Numbered from the stretch's first letter, positions 48,021 through 63,048 are shown. The stretch is 64,000 nucleotides of DNA from Desmodus rotundus (GCF_022682495.2 NC_071389.1:56318239-56382238), one strand, 5' to 3'. The notes: generated by a model not told the origin, from the letters alone. Program-made: numbers and translations.

Positions 48021-51000
48021 CCCCTTCCCCGCCTCTTCCTGGCCATGATATAATGATATTTTCAGCAAAAGAGCTCACCAGAACCTTTGGTCTCCAGCTT
48101 CTCCCAGAAACTGAGCTGATACCTTTACTCTCTAGTTCCTCTGGAGCTCAGAACCAATACCGTGTGGCCCAAATCTTTCATTATAAATTATGCTATTATG
48201 CTGTCTGGTGGCCAAAGTCCCCAGGCCTACAAAGACATTCCTATCAGGCAGGACATTACAGGGACCTGAGGATCACCTTCCAGAAATTGAAAGCAAAGTT
48301 CAGACCCCTCTTTGGGTAAGAAGAATTCTTTAGTATGTATTACATAATATAAGAAAAGAATTATATAGAATTTAAGTATCATGATCCAGAATGTTAATAC
48401 ATGTGGTCCTGACAATACTTACCAGTGTGGAAAAACACACACTCTAAGATTTCTACAGACCATTTTTCTTCTTTTCTATCAGAAAGTTGGTTGTAAGTTT
48501 TCATATGTTTCAATATTTTGTAACATAAACTTCTGAATAAAAAAATTGTTAATTTTTTTCTTCAGGCATCTTAGTTGTAGAAGTCTTTCTGTATTACTAC
48601 ATGCTAATCTTTATAAGATGTTGTTTATCTCTGACATAGTAGGAAAGAGAAAAATCCCACACACGGTCTTTACCTCGTGGATATATTCTTCAAAAAAGAT
48701 GGCAGTTCTTTAAAGTTAGCTATCGTTCCTAGCTTATAAAATAATACTTTTTGTGTCTTTTTTCAGTGATTGGGTTACTACATGAAAGTAAAGTCTTCTC
48801 TTTGGTTTTTATCAGCTTACAATAGTTTTGGAATGTCAGCTCTTGAAAACGAAATTAAAACCAAAATAGCTGTCTGTGTTCCTCTTAAGCATATTAGTTT
48901 GTGTAATGCCACCAAAAGCAGACACCACTTACTGTGAGAGTTAGTTTATTAGAGACATAGGGCCAACGGAAGCTGGCCAATTTTGGGGGGTCATTATTTT
49001 CCCTTTAATATTTTCCCTTTAAAAATGAGAAGCATAATCTATGGCCAAAGCACATGATGATGGGCGCCGTGCTCACTAGTTGCATTGCTTGGGTGGTTTC
49101 AGAGAAACACACATTTTGAACATAGGATTTTTTACTCCTCCCCTATTATCTCAAGCTACCCCTGCTGGGTCTAAAGGGTGATTATGTCTGATTCAGTAGT
49201 CTGTGACACTCTCATCTCACTCGGAAGTGTTGCATACAAATCATCCATTAAAGTGTAGACTAGAAGATATCATTGAATGCTATTTTAAGATTCGGTAGAT
49301 GCCTTTTCAATTTTGTGTAGCTTCAGGGGAGGCATCCCAGCAAACTGCATTCATTTGAAGTTTCTTTCATTTCCTCACTAATTCAAATATTCATTTTCTC
49401 TTAAACACAACTGCATCATTTTCCTTTCTTTTTGGTCACAATGAAGCAGGGGCCCAAGAGTTCTTTAATATCATGGGTAGCACCCAATTATTTTTGAAGC
49501 AGTCATTTTTGCCTTGAAAAAGTGCCCCAGCTAGATGTGGGCTAGATAAAATCTAGTCATAGTGTAGTACAATCTGTTTGGGGGTATAGCTTTTTGACTC
49601 GGGTTGTCATGGAAAGGGAAAATATGATATTGGTTTCACTATATCAAAATTTTGAAATATATTCTTTAAGTTTATAAACTCTTTTCTCTATTTTTTATAA
49701 TATTAAACATGTCTTCTATTTTTTCTAGTCAGGATTCTATGTGGAAATATTATTCCGTAAACAACGTAGCAGAGCTGGAACCACCGCATAGCCTTAAATG
49801 TGTTCAAGCATCCATTCACATATTTACTAAGTATTAGTCAAGTCACATCAGTTTAGAATAAATTACATTATTATTAGTCTTAAATGATTAGATTTAGAAT
49901 CATAATTATATAGGGTAATACACAATATTTTCTATGCTATTTTAGAAAAAGAAAATATGTTCACTTAAATTTTAGCGTTATCGTTCTTTTTTGAGAACTG
50001 AATAATTTGTAAGTATGTTATAAACTTGAAACTGTTTAGAAAGTAATCAAGTGAGTGAAAGAAGGGTATCTGTAGATTTTTACACTGATTTTGATTTTAT
50101 ACCTATAACCTTGAATCTAGAATTATGATCAATTTATTTGCAAAAGTCATCTTGCTTGATATTTGTCTGTATATTGACCAGGTATTTATCTGCATATTGA
50201 CCAGAGAGAATTTTACTAAATTATTTCCACTGTACTACATACTGAACTCTAAGCTCTCCACCGTCCAATCATTTGTTATGTTTTCTAGAAAAGACTTCCT
50301 TGCTTTGCCTCTGAATAACGTTACACTCCCCCCTTGTTGTTGCTGTTTTTACAAAGGGAAGCTAGCTATTTTCCTGGATTGACTGAATGCAAAGGGATAT
50401 TATTTCATATGTAACAGGTACTAGGCTTAGAGTTTATTCTCAAATAGAATACCACTCAATATTTCCAAACAACTCAACTGACGAAGTAAATAATTATAGA
50501 TGTGTGGCATAAAAGGATGTAAAACTATACTTTATCACATCAGAACTCCCCAATGTATGATCTGTGAGATGTCTCAGATCTTAATTGGTTTACTTAAGGT
50601 GGTGGGAAAGTATTCCAAGTTTAGAAAGGTATGTTAAACAAATATCAGCATTTTGAACTGTGTGTGTGTTTTTTTTTTAATGGCAGTAATTCTCAAAATT
50701 TTTTCTCTATTAAAAGAATTGATAAGCTCACTCAGAGTCAGTGGTGAGTGAGACAGTGAATATAGGCAAACTATGCAGAGTTCCTCACAGATTTTTTACT
50801 TACGGAATGCCTTTATACTTTACTTTTCAAATGGAGCCCTGTTACCAATAGTCAGACCACTGGCATCAGAATATGAGGATATAGTATGAGAAATCTTGAT
50901 ATAGACATGAATTTTTAAATCTATCTCTGGATTAAGATATGATAAAAATAGTTACCTAGGACATATAACTTGAGACTTTTATGGCTTTTATTGCTTTTGC

Positions 51001-51584
51001 TAAATTGTTCTTTAGAGTGATTTCATTGGCTTATACTCAAGGACACTTCAGGAAACTGTCCTATGAAGTTCATTGCTTTGTCTATTGTAGGAATATTATT
51101 ATGATATATGGATATTGGCAAGAACAGAAAACTGTGACAAGTTGTATTTTCCCAAAATAACCTCAATAATGTTTCTCATTTCCACATGCTGTTATGCAAT
51201 GCGACCACATCATTTCTTCATTAATAGGTTGGTCTATTTCTTCAACCCTTTAAATCTTGGTGGGTTTCGTGACTGGCTGCTTAGGCAGAAGTAAACACTT
51301 TGACTCCCGAGGTTAGGTGGTAAGAAGCCTTTCGATCCCCATGGGGGCTTCTTGAAATGCTTAGTTTTTCAATGCTCTCTCAAGGACCCCAGGATCCATG
51401 CTGCGTGAATCCCAAATGACACGGAGAGACCAGGAATGGGTGCTCACCAGCAGCACACACTGAGATGGTAGTGGACCACCATGTCAGATGGCTGCACCCC
51501 CGGTGAACTTCTGACCTCAGCTGCATGAGAAACCCTAAATGACCGTTACCCTATACTGAGCTCCAATCAACCAACACAAATGTG
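48021..51584. other. Long intergenic stretch, no gene seen
   Basis: The 128-codon open frame at 47933-48319 starts in repeat sequence and resembles no protein. A 23-bp imperfect tandem duplication lies at 50161-50204 (ATTTGTCTGTATATTGACCA / ATTTATCTGCATATTGACCA). Otherwise featureless. Confidence 0.4.
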
Positions 51585-51590
51585 AGAAAC

Positions 51591-52414
51591 TGGAGGGGGT
51601 GCTCCACCCTCAGGGCCTTCCCCCAGCCACCATGGATGAGAATAAGTCTACCAAGACATGATCTGCTTGGGAAGGAAAGGTGGCCGATCTCTCAAAGGAG
51701 AAGGGCCAAGAGTCGTTTCCTCAATGGGCTTTTATTGGGTTCAATTTGCACAACAATACAGGTAAAGCTCATCAATCATTGTCAGGCAGCAAGGATGAAA
51801 CAATAGATAACAAACAAAGAATTCTGAGGGCTTATTCTATGTCAGGGTCAGTTAGCCAAAGGCTATAAGACTTTGGGAAACAAACTCATTTCAGGCTTGG
51901 ACCCTCATCATTTAAATTGAGGGTATTAGCAAAGCAGGTTTCACAGGATTTTATGCATTCTTTCTTAGGCCTGATTGCCCCAGGGAATCTGCTCTTTCCA
52001 GCACAGGACTGCACCACCCTCTGTCATTGTTTCAGGCTTAAGCCAAGCAGGGGAAGTAAGGCAGCCAAGAGTTTAGGAGATTTCTTGCAGACAGAATGAG
52101 GACTCAGGCTATGTCAAAGCCCAGGGGCGAGGGTCCATCACCCCCTTTTTCCATAGATCCTCCCAAGTCCTTCCCTGTGGGCCTCTTTGTGACCATACCT
52201 GTCTTAGGTCATCCATCCCTTGAGGAATCTTACCCATCATTGGCTAACTGGTCAGGCTCAGGGCCAAGCAGGGTAAAGTAAAGTGGGCAGAGGTGGCGCC
52301 CCTGCCAGGGAGATAAGCTTTGTCTCCTGAATGGCTTATGGTCTCAAGGTCTCTGACTCAGCCTTAGCTATGGGGGGTTACTGCTTCTGAAACCAGGCAG
52401 GGCGGTTCCCAACA
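51591..52414 (-). mobile_element. Solo ERV LTR, copy C, with 6-bp TSD
   Basis: On the minus strand it runs from TGTTGGGAACCGCC (52414) to ...CACCCCCTCCA (51591): TG...CA ends, 824 bp. The direct repeat AGAAAC lies immediately outside at 51585-51590 and 52415-52420. A CCAAT motif is in U3 and AATAAA is at 51731-51736 (read TTTATT on the plus strand). No internal retroviral sequence is attached, so it is a solo LTR left after LTR-LTR deletion. The 6-bp duplication and the TGTTGGGA start are reminiscent of class II (betaretrovirus-like, IAP-like) elements; the class is inferred. Confidence 0.93.
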
Positions 52415-52420
52415 AGAAAC

Positions 52421-53927
52421 AATAATAAATCATTTCTTTAAGGTGTCAGGCTCTGTATGGTGGTGTCGCACAGCAGGACATAACAAGTCCCAACAGAATG
52501 ATGAGTGAAGCTCTCATGTTTTACTAAAGCTTTTACCTCCATTTCATGCCTATACCCTTGTTTTTACTTTGACTCAATTCTTGTATGTGCTTCACAGTTT
52601 TACTATCTCCTTAATAGTTTATCTATCATTTTCAAGGGCCTTAAGTTCACTTTGTAAGAAGTTTAAATGTGCATAATTCTTTGTGTATAAAATTCATATC
52701 ATATCCAAGCCAAAATTGTACATTATCCACTTACCTTTTCTGAATTTTATAAAGAAAATGGAGGGATTCCAGAAACTATGATTTATTTCTGGTCTCAAGA
52801 AAGTAGAGATTTGGTGAGCAAGAAGGAGCTTCTATTCTACTTTCCCAACTAATGGGGAAAAAAGTGTTTCACTCTGTATTTAAGCTATGTATACAAATCT
52901 ACTTGGAGGAAAAATCACACAATCCTAAACATATCCTATACTTTAGCACATTGAATAATAAACTACATTTTTAACCCCTGAGGCATTCTTTATGAGAATG
53001 ATGAAGTATGCAAGTGAGTGTGACAAATATAGCAAAATATCTGAATTTCTAAATTAGCAACTAATAGTATTCCTAGCTCATTTATCTCATAAATTAGCAA
53101 TATCTAGCTAACTATATATGGAAACTAGAAATTATCTGTATACAAAGCCATCTTATTGTTCAGGAAACAATGCTGAACATTTCAGAATCATAAATAATGG
53201 GTAAAACCAGATGCATTTTCCATAAGGGCAATAGGCATTTATTAAAAAATATTCTTTTCTATTGAAGAGCCGTGTTATTTTTTTCTCAGTGTTACAACGG
53301 TGCATTTGCTTTTGCTTTTAAAGAAATAAAGACTGGGTTTTAAAGCAGCATGGTTTCTATATTTTACATTTGGCAAAGAGTCAGCGAAACAACCACAAAG
53401 TGTCCTGAACAGAGAGTGTGAAGCACCCAAATAATGCCAGTGTGAATTTCTTTCTCATGTATAAGAATATGGGGAAAGCTGAGAATTCCGTATTAAATTT
53501 GCTTATATGTACTTTTTTTTCAAGTTCATGTAAATGCTAGTAGTACTTATATTTAAATAAAATATATTGATTCACCTTCATAGAGGAAAGCTATTTTAGT
53601 AAAGTTGTAGGACGTTGTCCCTGCAGGGACAGATGTTTTTACATGTACAGAATGTGTGGGACCTGGGGGCACCCTCTGCAAAGAACATGTCAGTAATGTT
53701 GAACATTTGAAGTTCTCTCTGACATCCCACCAGCTTCACAGTGGATGGCAGTGAGATTCGAATCAGAGGTTTTTGACTGGTGCAGGATGGAGGTTGCAAA
53801 AGTAGATTGGGAAGTGGTAGAAAATAAACCTACAATTTGACTTCATCATTACTGATTGTGATTTTTACTATTTCTTTGCTTATTTCAGAAATAATTTGCA
53901 GATAAATCAATAATGTGGAAATCCTCC
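52421..53927. other. Intergenic DNA, nothing recognised
   Basis: No supported gene or repeat is seen. Confidence 0.4.
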
Positions 53928-53935
53928 TTTTATAC

Positions 53936-54129
53936 CAGGGGTCTCTAAACCCAGGGCTGCCAACCAGGAAGGGTCCCTGGCTTGTTAGGAACCCAGCCGC
54001 GAGGGAAGCTAGCCTGAACTCCATCTCCGGTCCCTCCTCCACCTGAACTCGTCCTCCTACCCCACCACTCACACCCCTGTCATCCGTGGAAAAACCGGCC
54101 CCTGGTGCCAAAAAAGTGTGGGACCAATG
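53936..54129. mobile_element. Non-autonomous hAT-type DNA transposon
   Basis: The left end CAGGGGTCTCTAAACCCAG and the reverse complement of the right end, CATTGGTCCCACACTTTTT, fit the common mammalian hAT short element whose inner end reads CCCTGGTGCCAAAAA. An imperfect 8-bp duplication flanks it: TTTTATAC (53928-53935) and CTCTATAC (54130-54137). It has no coding capacity; the overlapping minus-strand open frame is incidental. Confidence 0.72.
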
Positions 54130-54254
54130 CTCTATACTACAAATTTATGTCTATTTTTTATTAGTTATGTAAATCCAAATAGTGAATGCTAGCACATGCC
54201 TAGAACAATTGTTGACACCTAATAGATGCACAATCAATAGCTTCTCACCCAGGT

Positions 54255-54505
54255 CATAATAATAATAGCTAATTCTTCAATGTCAATTGCTATGTGCTCA
54301 GTAAGCATTGCGCTAATTTTCTTCTGTTCATGAAGTGATTTAATTTGTACAACATTATGAGCTAGCTACTGTTGTTATCCTATTTAGATGAGAAACTGAG
54401 GCACAGGGCCATAACATGCCAGAGATTATATATCTCACTAGAGGTAAAAATGGAATTTTAGCCCAGGCAATCTGACTGCAGAGTCTATGCGGTATCCGTA
54501 AGAGC
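54255..54505 (+). mobile_element. MIR SINE
   Basis: GCTATGTGCTCAGTAAGCATTGCGC, GATGAGAAACTGAGGCACAGGG, and TTTTAGCCCAGGCAATCTGACTGCAGAGTC follow MIR order closely. Confidence 0.82.
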
Positions 54506-55709
54506 CCTGCCTCTCTGAAAGCAAAGGTCTAATATGTGAGAGGTGACCGTTTATTTACACCTTCCTTTAGGAGAATCTGAGAAATTGATCAGAGTGGAAA
54601 AGGAAGTTGGGAGCATTTCGGTGGTTATGCAGAGGAGTTGGCCACACTTGAACAAGAAGCAATGTTGTTTTCAGTAATTACTTTCCTCACTCAGGCGCAT
54701 AAGGTCTTGCAGAAAAGCCTCCTGCGTTAGACTAAGTGAAAGATGTAGTTGTCATGATTGCCAAGTGGGCTGAAGTGACAGAATAAATGACCTCACTGAA
54801 GCCAGGGTGCACAGAAAACCAGGGGAATTTTAGGGTAATTTGAACAATATTTGCAGTGGCGGCAGCACATGGTTCTTTCTTCACAGCAGGCAGCAGTAGC
54901 AGTGCTTTTTAGGGCTCTGTTCTTAGCACCAGAACTTACAAAGGATAATTAACCCCCCTGCACACTGGAGGTTCTTTTAGATACACTTCTGATACATTAA
55001 GGGAAAAGAAAGAAAATAACCATTTTCAGGTTGAGCAGCCTGGCCCTTGGATGCTGATACATGGCAAATTGCAGACCAATAGGAAATTAAACCACATATC
55101 TTAAGGACATATTTGAAAGAGACCTATTATTTTTTCCCTTATTTTTGTGCATAAATTATAATATACTTTGTAGATTTTATTATTTATAATGCCTCGAAGT
55201 GGGGGGTCAGAATTAGAATCATGGTACATTGGTACCGGAAGAGATCCATTGCAGCTAAACTAACCCTTTCATTTTATATGAATGATAATTGCCGTGCAAA
55301 CTTATGATGCATAACATCTGAATGAATCACCAAGTAAATGTGCTGTACTTTCAAACTGCCTATTGATTCTAATGCTTGCTCAAGCCTTCAATCTAGGGTA
55401 AATAATTCAAACCCTTAGACTTAAATGAAAATGCTCCAGGAGCTTTGTGGATCTCTGATCCATGATATGGCTTTCGGTGAATGCATACCAGAGGTAACAA
55501 GCCGATCTATACCGATAAAAGGGTTCTGGTGTTTTGGCTTATCAGCAAGGTCCCCCCATCTATTACAGAGGGAAAAAAAACCTGTTGGCATTTGTTATTT
55601 TCAACAATAAAACCAAACCACATTGCATGAAGAACATTATTTATGAAAGATATAGAAGTTTTTAAATATGTTACTGAATTAATTCAGATTGCATACCAGC
55701 TGTGCGATT
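54506..55709. other. Intergenic DNA, nothing recognised
   Basis: No supported gene or repeat is seen. Confidence 0.4.
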
Positions 55710-55925
55710 TATGGTCCATCCTCAATATGGAATATTATTCAGTCACTAAAAAGAATGAATGAGCTATACCTGTGAGCTTCCAAGTGAGAAAAGCAGATAA
55801 CAGATGTTTTTATAATGTGATCTCATATTAATGATTTGAATATGATGATATAAACAGGAAGAAAAATGTGGAAGAATATATACTGGGTAGTTAAAACAAA
55901 TTGCCTGCTTGATGAGGTGGGTAGG
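55710..55925 (+). mobile_element. Old L1M fragment, sense
   Basis: GGAATATTATTCAGTCACTAAAAAGAATGA, GTGATCTCATATTAATGATTTG and AACAGGAAGAAAAATGTGG correspond to the ORF2 end/3' region of an old L1. Confidence 0.6.
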
Positions 55926-56114
55926 AGTTGAGGGACAGAAATAAATGTGCAGGAAAAGGACAGCCAAGCAAAAACAAAAGAAGAAAAACACTTCACCATA
56001 AAACATATGAAATGTACTTATTTCAAATTGCATATGTCATGCTTCTTTTATCCCCAAAAGACATAATTGCAAATAAGAATATTGCCCTCATGCTAAATGA
56101 GTTTATAGTCAGGG

Positions 56115-56360
56115 AACAGTAGAACATGCACTGAACTTAGAAGCAGAAAACCTGAGTATGAATCTGTTCACTTTACCTTCTTACCTGAGAGTCTGAACAA
56201 GTTTCTCAGAGTCACATGGGAGAGCAGAAAAGCTGGGGTTTCCAGTCTGAACACTAGCTTTGCAATTTCCTAGCTGTGTGAGCACTTGTCACATGAAGAA
56301 TGAAGATAGAATTGCACACACTACTATGAGCATTAAGTGAGATCTGTATTAACTATCAGG
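56115..56360 (-). mobile_element. Probable MIR fragment
   Basis: CTTTGCAATTTCCTAGCTGTGTGAGCACTTG and the following TGAGCATTAAGTGAGATCTG fit reverse-oriented MIR. Confidence 0.55.
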
Positions 56361-58464
56361 AACCTTTAAGACTTTTTTTAAAAATGCCATCTCTAGGTCT
56401 TTTTTCTCATATCTGTAATCTAAAACCTAAAAGTTTTAAATTTGAACACTGCATGGTGACTTCATAATTCAGTGCTGGTATTTGTACAGTCTGCAAGTGC
56501 TATACTTACAGTGTGTGGGGCACTTAATAAAAATCAGATTGATGAGAGAGGCTTCACAGAGAAAGGTCTTGAATGACAGGTGGAATTTGCATGGGGGAAG
56601 ACATTCTAGGTAGCAGAAAATCTGAACAATGGGTACTCTTTCTGGAGCCATACTTAATCCATATTTCATGCTTTCCTCAAAGATTCATGTTGGAGAAATT
56701 AGAGAATAATATTGATAATTAGAAAAGGCTCGTATTTTGTAAGGCATTAAAGGTGGGTACAGTAAGTTAGATTGACTATATATAAAATTAAGAATGCAGA
56801 GTTATTGTTTGATTTTAGGGAGTTAGCATTGAATTAAAAGGGACTGAAGAAATATCAATTTAGTATGTATGATTTGTTAGTTTTGCCTAGCATGCAGATT
56901 GTAGAGTATTTGTTTATGGACTTTCTTATACTTTTTCTAATTATCATATTCTATGTAAACATTTATCCTAACCAAAGTGTAGTCAGTCAACCAAGAGATA
57001 TTTTTATTGGGAAATTATATTGTCTTAATAACAAGTTTCACACAGAGAATTAATTTTATGCTCTTTGGTGTCCATTTATTTCATCATTTGAGGCCAACTT
57101 TAATATATTGTTTTTAGATTTAATCTCTTGAGATCCTATAGACCTCCATTCACCCCATTTGTTGATGAAGAACAGTATGTAAACATATATTTACTAACGG
57201 ATTTGTGATATATCCTGTGAATGGGGAGACCGAGGCTCGAGTCCTAGTATTTACTCTACTCACTCTCAAATGAGGAAGTGGTACATGAGGAACAACAGCC
57301 AGATGGACAACGAGGCAGTACTTTATTGATAGTTTGGCAAGCTCCTTACAAATCCCTGGAGAAGTTCTTTCCTGAAAAACTGAGTTGGAGCTATAGTACA
57401 AGCTCAAGGTGGCTTAATTCTTCGGCCTGCTCCACTTCACCATTTTGAGATTGCTGGGCCCTCTCTTTCCACCTAACTGCATGGCAGTTAGAGGCAAGCA
57501 CAGAAGGCTGTTCTTGAGAAAGTCGGTTCACCAAATGGACTTCCATTATGAAATTCGTAAAGTAAAAGAGCAAAACCCAGACTGTTCCGAGGGTTCATGC
57601 CCTCGTATAACATCAATCATGTGGCCACCGGGCTGCAGAAGGCAGTGATATTGTGCCTGAGAAGGTACCTGACTTTAAGGAAGAACAAAACTTGGTAAAG
57701 GGAGTGTCCTGAGCTCAGGCTAAATGATTGCAATAAAACGTGATAGATGTTAAAATAGGTAAGTTCTAGATGGACCTGTGACACAAAGGTAGAAGTGATT
57801 AGTTTTTTGTGTGACTCAAGGAAGGTTTCATGAAGATACATTATGAATAAGTAGATGTTTGTCAGATAACAACAAGTAAAACATTCCAGAAATAGGGAAA
57901 CAGGTAAACCATTGTAAGTTTGGGGAAAAATAGTTTGGTATGATTGGAGAAATTTGATAGGGCAAAAGCGAAAACCAGGGAGGCGAGCTGATATGAGAGG
58001 GACTGAAATCTTCAGCTAAGGGATGTAGGCTCTATCTTCTGACAGCATACCTGTTCTGCCCCTTCTTTGACCTATAAGGAATTCTGTGGTTACATTGGGA
58101 ACCAGATAATCCACGACAACCTTCCCATGTTAACGTCAGCTTATTAGCAACCTTAAGTTTTCCTCTCAATGCAACCTAAAAGAGTCATAGGTTGTAAAGA
58201 TTAGGGTGTGGGCATTTTGGAGGGCCATTATTCTGCCCACCACACTGAGTTTTGTATACAGTGATTAAACAAATTACTTTCCAATATGCCCTTCCTATAA
58301 CACTGTCCTGTAGTGACAATGACCATAGTAGGTCATAGGTTTACTTTATATACGAGATCAAAAAATACAGTAAAAAGTTATTATCATAAATCCTCTAAAA
58401 ATGCATAAGCCATATTGGCAGGTAGCACATTTTTCTTGAGAAAACGACTCAGCAAAGCAGTAGC
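56361..58464. other. Intergenic DNA downstream of ADGRL4
   Basis: No supported gene is seen. The patch 57220-57650 is richer in G+C and holds several overlapping open frames, none recognised. 58170-58250 (TTAGGGTGTGGGCATTTTGG) resembles an old LTR-type repeat. Confidence 0.4.
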
Positions 58465-59805
58465 AGGATTCATTTAGATAACATTTTATTTGTTAGAGAT
58501 TTGACAGACTGTATTTCAATAGCGGGAGAAATTAAATCACAACATTTAGTGTATGGGCAGACTTTGCAGGTAGGTACAGAACAATGACATACTTATGAAG
58601 TCTAGCCACTGCTTCTTCACCTTAATGAGACGATCTGAGGACAGACGAAGCCACACGTGTAAGCAGATCTGCTTTAATAGATTGCGGGGAACTGTCGGAA
58701 AATAGATCCACTGTGAAGACCGCTACAGTTCTTAGTGATTTCCTTGTTGTTATAAATAACACTTTTTAAGTGTGTACTTTTATGAACAGAAAAAATAGCA
58801 ATTCACTTTATGAATACTTCCATATTTACAGTGCCCTTTTAAAAATGGTAAGTTAAAAGGGTATATCCCAATGTGAACTACAATATTTCTAAAATTACAA
58901 AAATAAAGAACTCGTACTAGTATGATGAGACATGATATTTTTCACTCTATGGAGAGGTTATAGAATAGAATACTTTAGCTTTATTTACAGGCATGAGCCA
59001 CATTTACAGACGTGAACACTATTAGGTTTTGACACCTTTATGTGTTACTGATTAGGCATTTGCAGTCCCTCTAGCAATACCATATACCTCATTCCAATGT
59101 TAAGCTAAGAACAGAGCAGAAATGTTGGTTTTTGCCTCTGTGAAGTTGTGTGATTTTTAGAAAATCAGAAAAGAAAATGGATATAACAAATATAGGTCCA
59201 GGTTATTTTAGTAGAAGTTTACGTTCAGAACAATTCACGAAATAGTAAGATGTGTTTGTTCAATTCTTTATTTTACCCCTATAATTTTTCATCTCGTTTA
59301 TAAAAAATACAAGTTTACTCAAAATACAATCTGTTGTTATAACAGCCATTCCCTTTCTGCTGTTTTATATGCTGCTCTTTCATTCTCTTCTGTTCCACTT
59401 TCTGTAACAGAGCTCATTACCAAGGTGAGAGGGGAGTAGTTTCAAAGGCAACATGAGTCAGAAAATATCAACCCAGTGGTTTCCTTCAGGACATTCATCT
59501 ATTTCTGTGTTAGAGAGAAAATCTTTCCTTGGGTGCGGTGATATCACTCCTGAAAAACCAATTATTTTCCAAATGTCTGCAACACGATTTTTGACATAAC
59601 TAAGTCGTATAGGGAAGCACACTATACTTACACAGTACATACTCTTACCTCTTACACTGTTCCTACACTGTAAACAGAAAAACTGATTTAAAATATGATT
59701 ATCTAGTAATAATAATTGGACAGTTTGAGTACTTTTTATACACCGGCCATCCACCGCTTGGCCTTTTTATCTTTGTGCAGCAGTAATTATCCAGGTTCCC
59801 TTTGT
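58465..59805 (-). other. ADGRL4: ADGRL4 3' UTR (putative)
   Basis: This is the sequence following the stop codon of the terminal ADGRL4 exon on the minus strand. It is AT-rich with no obvious repeat insertion. Several AATAAA motifs are present on the minus strand (for example around 59267 and 58978). The left limit is set by the motif at 58485-58490, which is followed by a T/G-rich stretch, and is only a candidate. Confidence 0.55.
58485..58490 (-). terminator. ADGRL4: Candidate distal poly(A) signal of ADGRL4
   Basis: On the minus strand the context is AACAAATAAAATGTTATC, with a G/T-rich segment (GCTTTGCTGAGTCGTTTTCTC) 20-45 nt downstream. A proximal signal near 59267 is possible. Confidence 0.5.
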
Positions 59806-59868
59806 TTATCTTAAACACCCAGAACAGCAAGGGACATTTTTGAACAATCTGTAATATTCTTCTTGGAT
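59806..59868 (-). CDS. ADGRL4: ADGRL4 terminal coding exon (C-terminal tail)
   Basis: After a good acceptor (TTTTTGTTGTAG) the exon reads IQEEYYRLFKNVPCCSGCLR and a TAA stop at 59806-59808. This is the short cytoplasmic tail of ADGRL4 (ELTD1), an endothelial adhesion GPCR of the latrophilin-like group. The reading frame joins in phase 0 to the preceding exon (...CVLSRK). The tail contains a Cys cluster that could be palmitoylated (inference). From memory the human tail has Phe where this has Ser (CCFGCLR versus CCSGCLR); an alignment should confirm this. Confidence 0.95.
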   Translation of the reverse strand: MQEEYYRLFKNVPCCSGCLR

Positions 59869-60193
59869 CTACAACAAAAAGAAAAGAAAAGGGAAGAGAG
59901 AAATATTAAACGTAATTGCAACAATCATATCAAGTTATTTTCAAATCACATTAAATTGTTATGTTTCTTACCTATTAAGGCCTGCCTCTGATAGTGAGAA
60001 AAAGCTCAAGTGAATATAAGGTATTATTTATATTCCTAATAGCAAGTTTTTAAAAAGCATAATTTCCTAAGAACAGCTAGGTGCTCTGATTATTTTGATA
60101 CTAAAATGTACTACATTTAGGCAATAAAGATTCAAGTCATGAATCTATGAGAATTTTTATCAACTTGGTAACCGATGCTACGTGAAGATACTA

Positions 60194-62064
<1,871 letters not shown>

Positions 62065-62572
62065 TCTAATGTATATTTCAAAGCACACACACTCTGGTAT
62101 ACTTAGGAAAACAGATCTGCGGTTTATCTTTCCAGTATCACTCCGCATTTGGGGTACCCCTGGTAGTTCAATTTGGCAGACTGTATTAAGCGAACTCTTC
62201 AAGAAAATTCTTCAGATTTAATGATCACATCTATAGATTGATATCACCTGCTGCCAATGCTATGATCAGTCTACATATTAAATTTTGGTTTTAAATCTTT
62301 ATGAACACTTGAGGAATCAAATATTTGTTCATAAAATGTGTTTCATTTCTTTAAGGAGCACTGTTAGTGATAATTCTGTCAATCCTTTAAAAATATAAAC
62401 TGAAACAGAAAATTTAAAAGGAAATTAAAAAACTCAATAAAACACCCTCAATTTTTATTGCTAGAAACATTTTGAATGCACTTTCTTTTATATAGTTCAT
62501 CTAGCTAGCTCTCCTAATATTTATGCTGAGATTTCCTTTTCCTAGATTTAACTACAGAAACTTTAAAATATT

Positions 62573-62887
62573 TTTTTATTTTTTTAAATTATTTTATTGT
62601 TCAATCACAGTTGTCTGCATTTACCTTCCACCAGTCTCCCCCGCCCACCGAAGCCATCCCACCTCCCTCCCCTGATTCCAAACCCCACCTTGGTTTTGTC
62701 CACGTGTCCTTTATAGTTGTTCCTGAAAACCCTTACCCCCATTATCCCTTCCCACCTGCCCTCTGGATACTGTCTCTGGTTACATTTTGTTAAGTGAAGT
62801 AAGCCAGGCGGTGAGGGACAAATACCATATGATCTCACCGTTAACTGGAACCTCATCAACATAACAAACAAGCAAGCAAAATATAAC
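62573..62887 (-). mobile_element. Young L1 with 5' inversion and 18-bp TSD
   Basis: The left part (62573 to about 62790) is antisense L1 3' end with poly(T) at the left border. The right ~97 bp (from TAAGTGAAGTAAGCCAGGCG) is the directly upstream L1 segment in the opposite orientation. One perfect duplication, CAGAAACTTTAAAATATT, flanks the whole at 62555-62572 and 62888-62905. Confidence 0.93.
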
Positions 62888-63048
62888 CAGAAACTTTAAA
62901 ATATTAATCAATTAAATGTTTATTTGAAGGAATATGTACATTTTATTGATCAACATTTATCATTATAATATCTATATTTTCTAATATGAGCTAAAAAGGA
63001 TACACAGAATTTGCACCTTTTTTAAGTGCATAAATCAGCTGAGAATAT

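Noticed and set aside
47933..48319. Longest open frame in the window (128 codons, plus strand)
   Set aside because: It starts inside probable LTR-type repeat and a TCTC-rich stretch, matches no family I know, and has no splice or codon signal of a gene.
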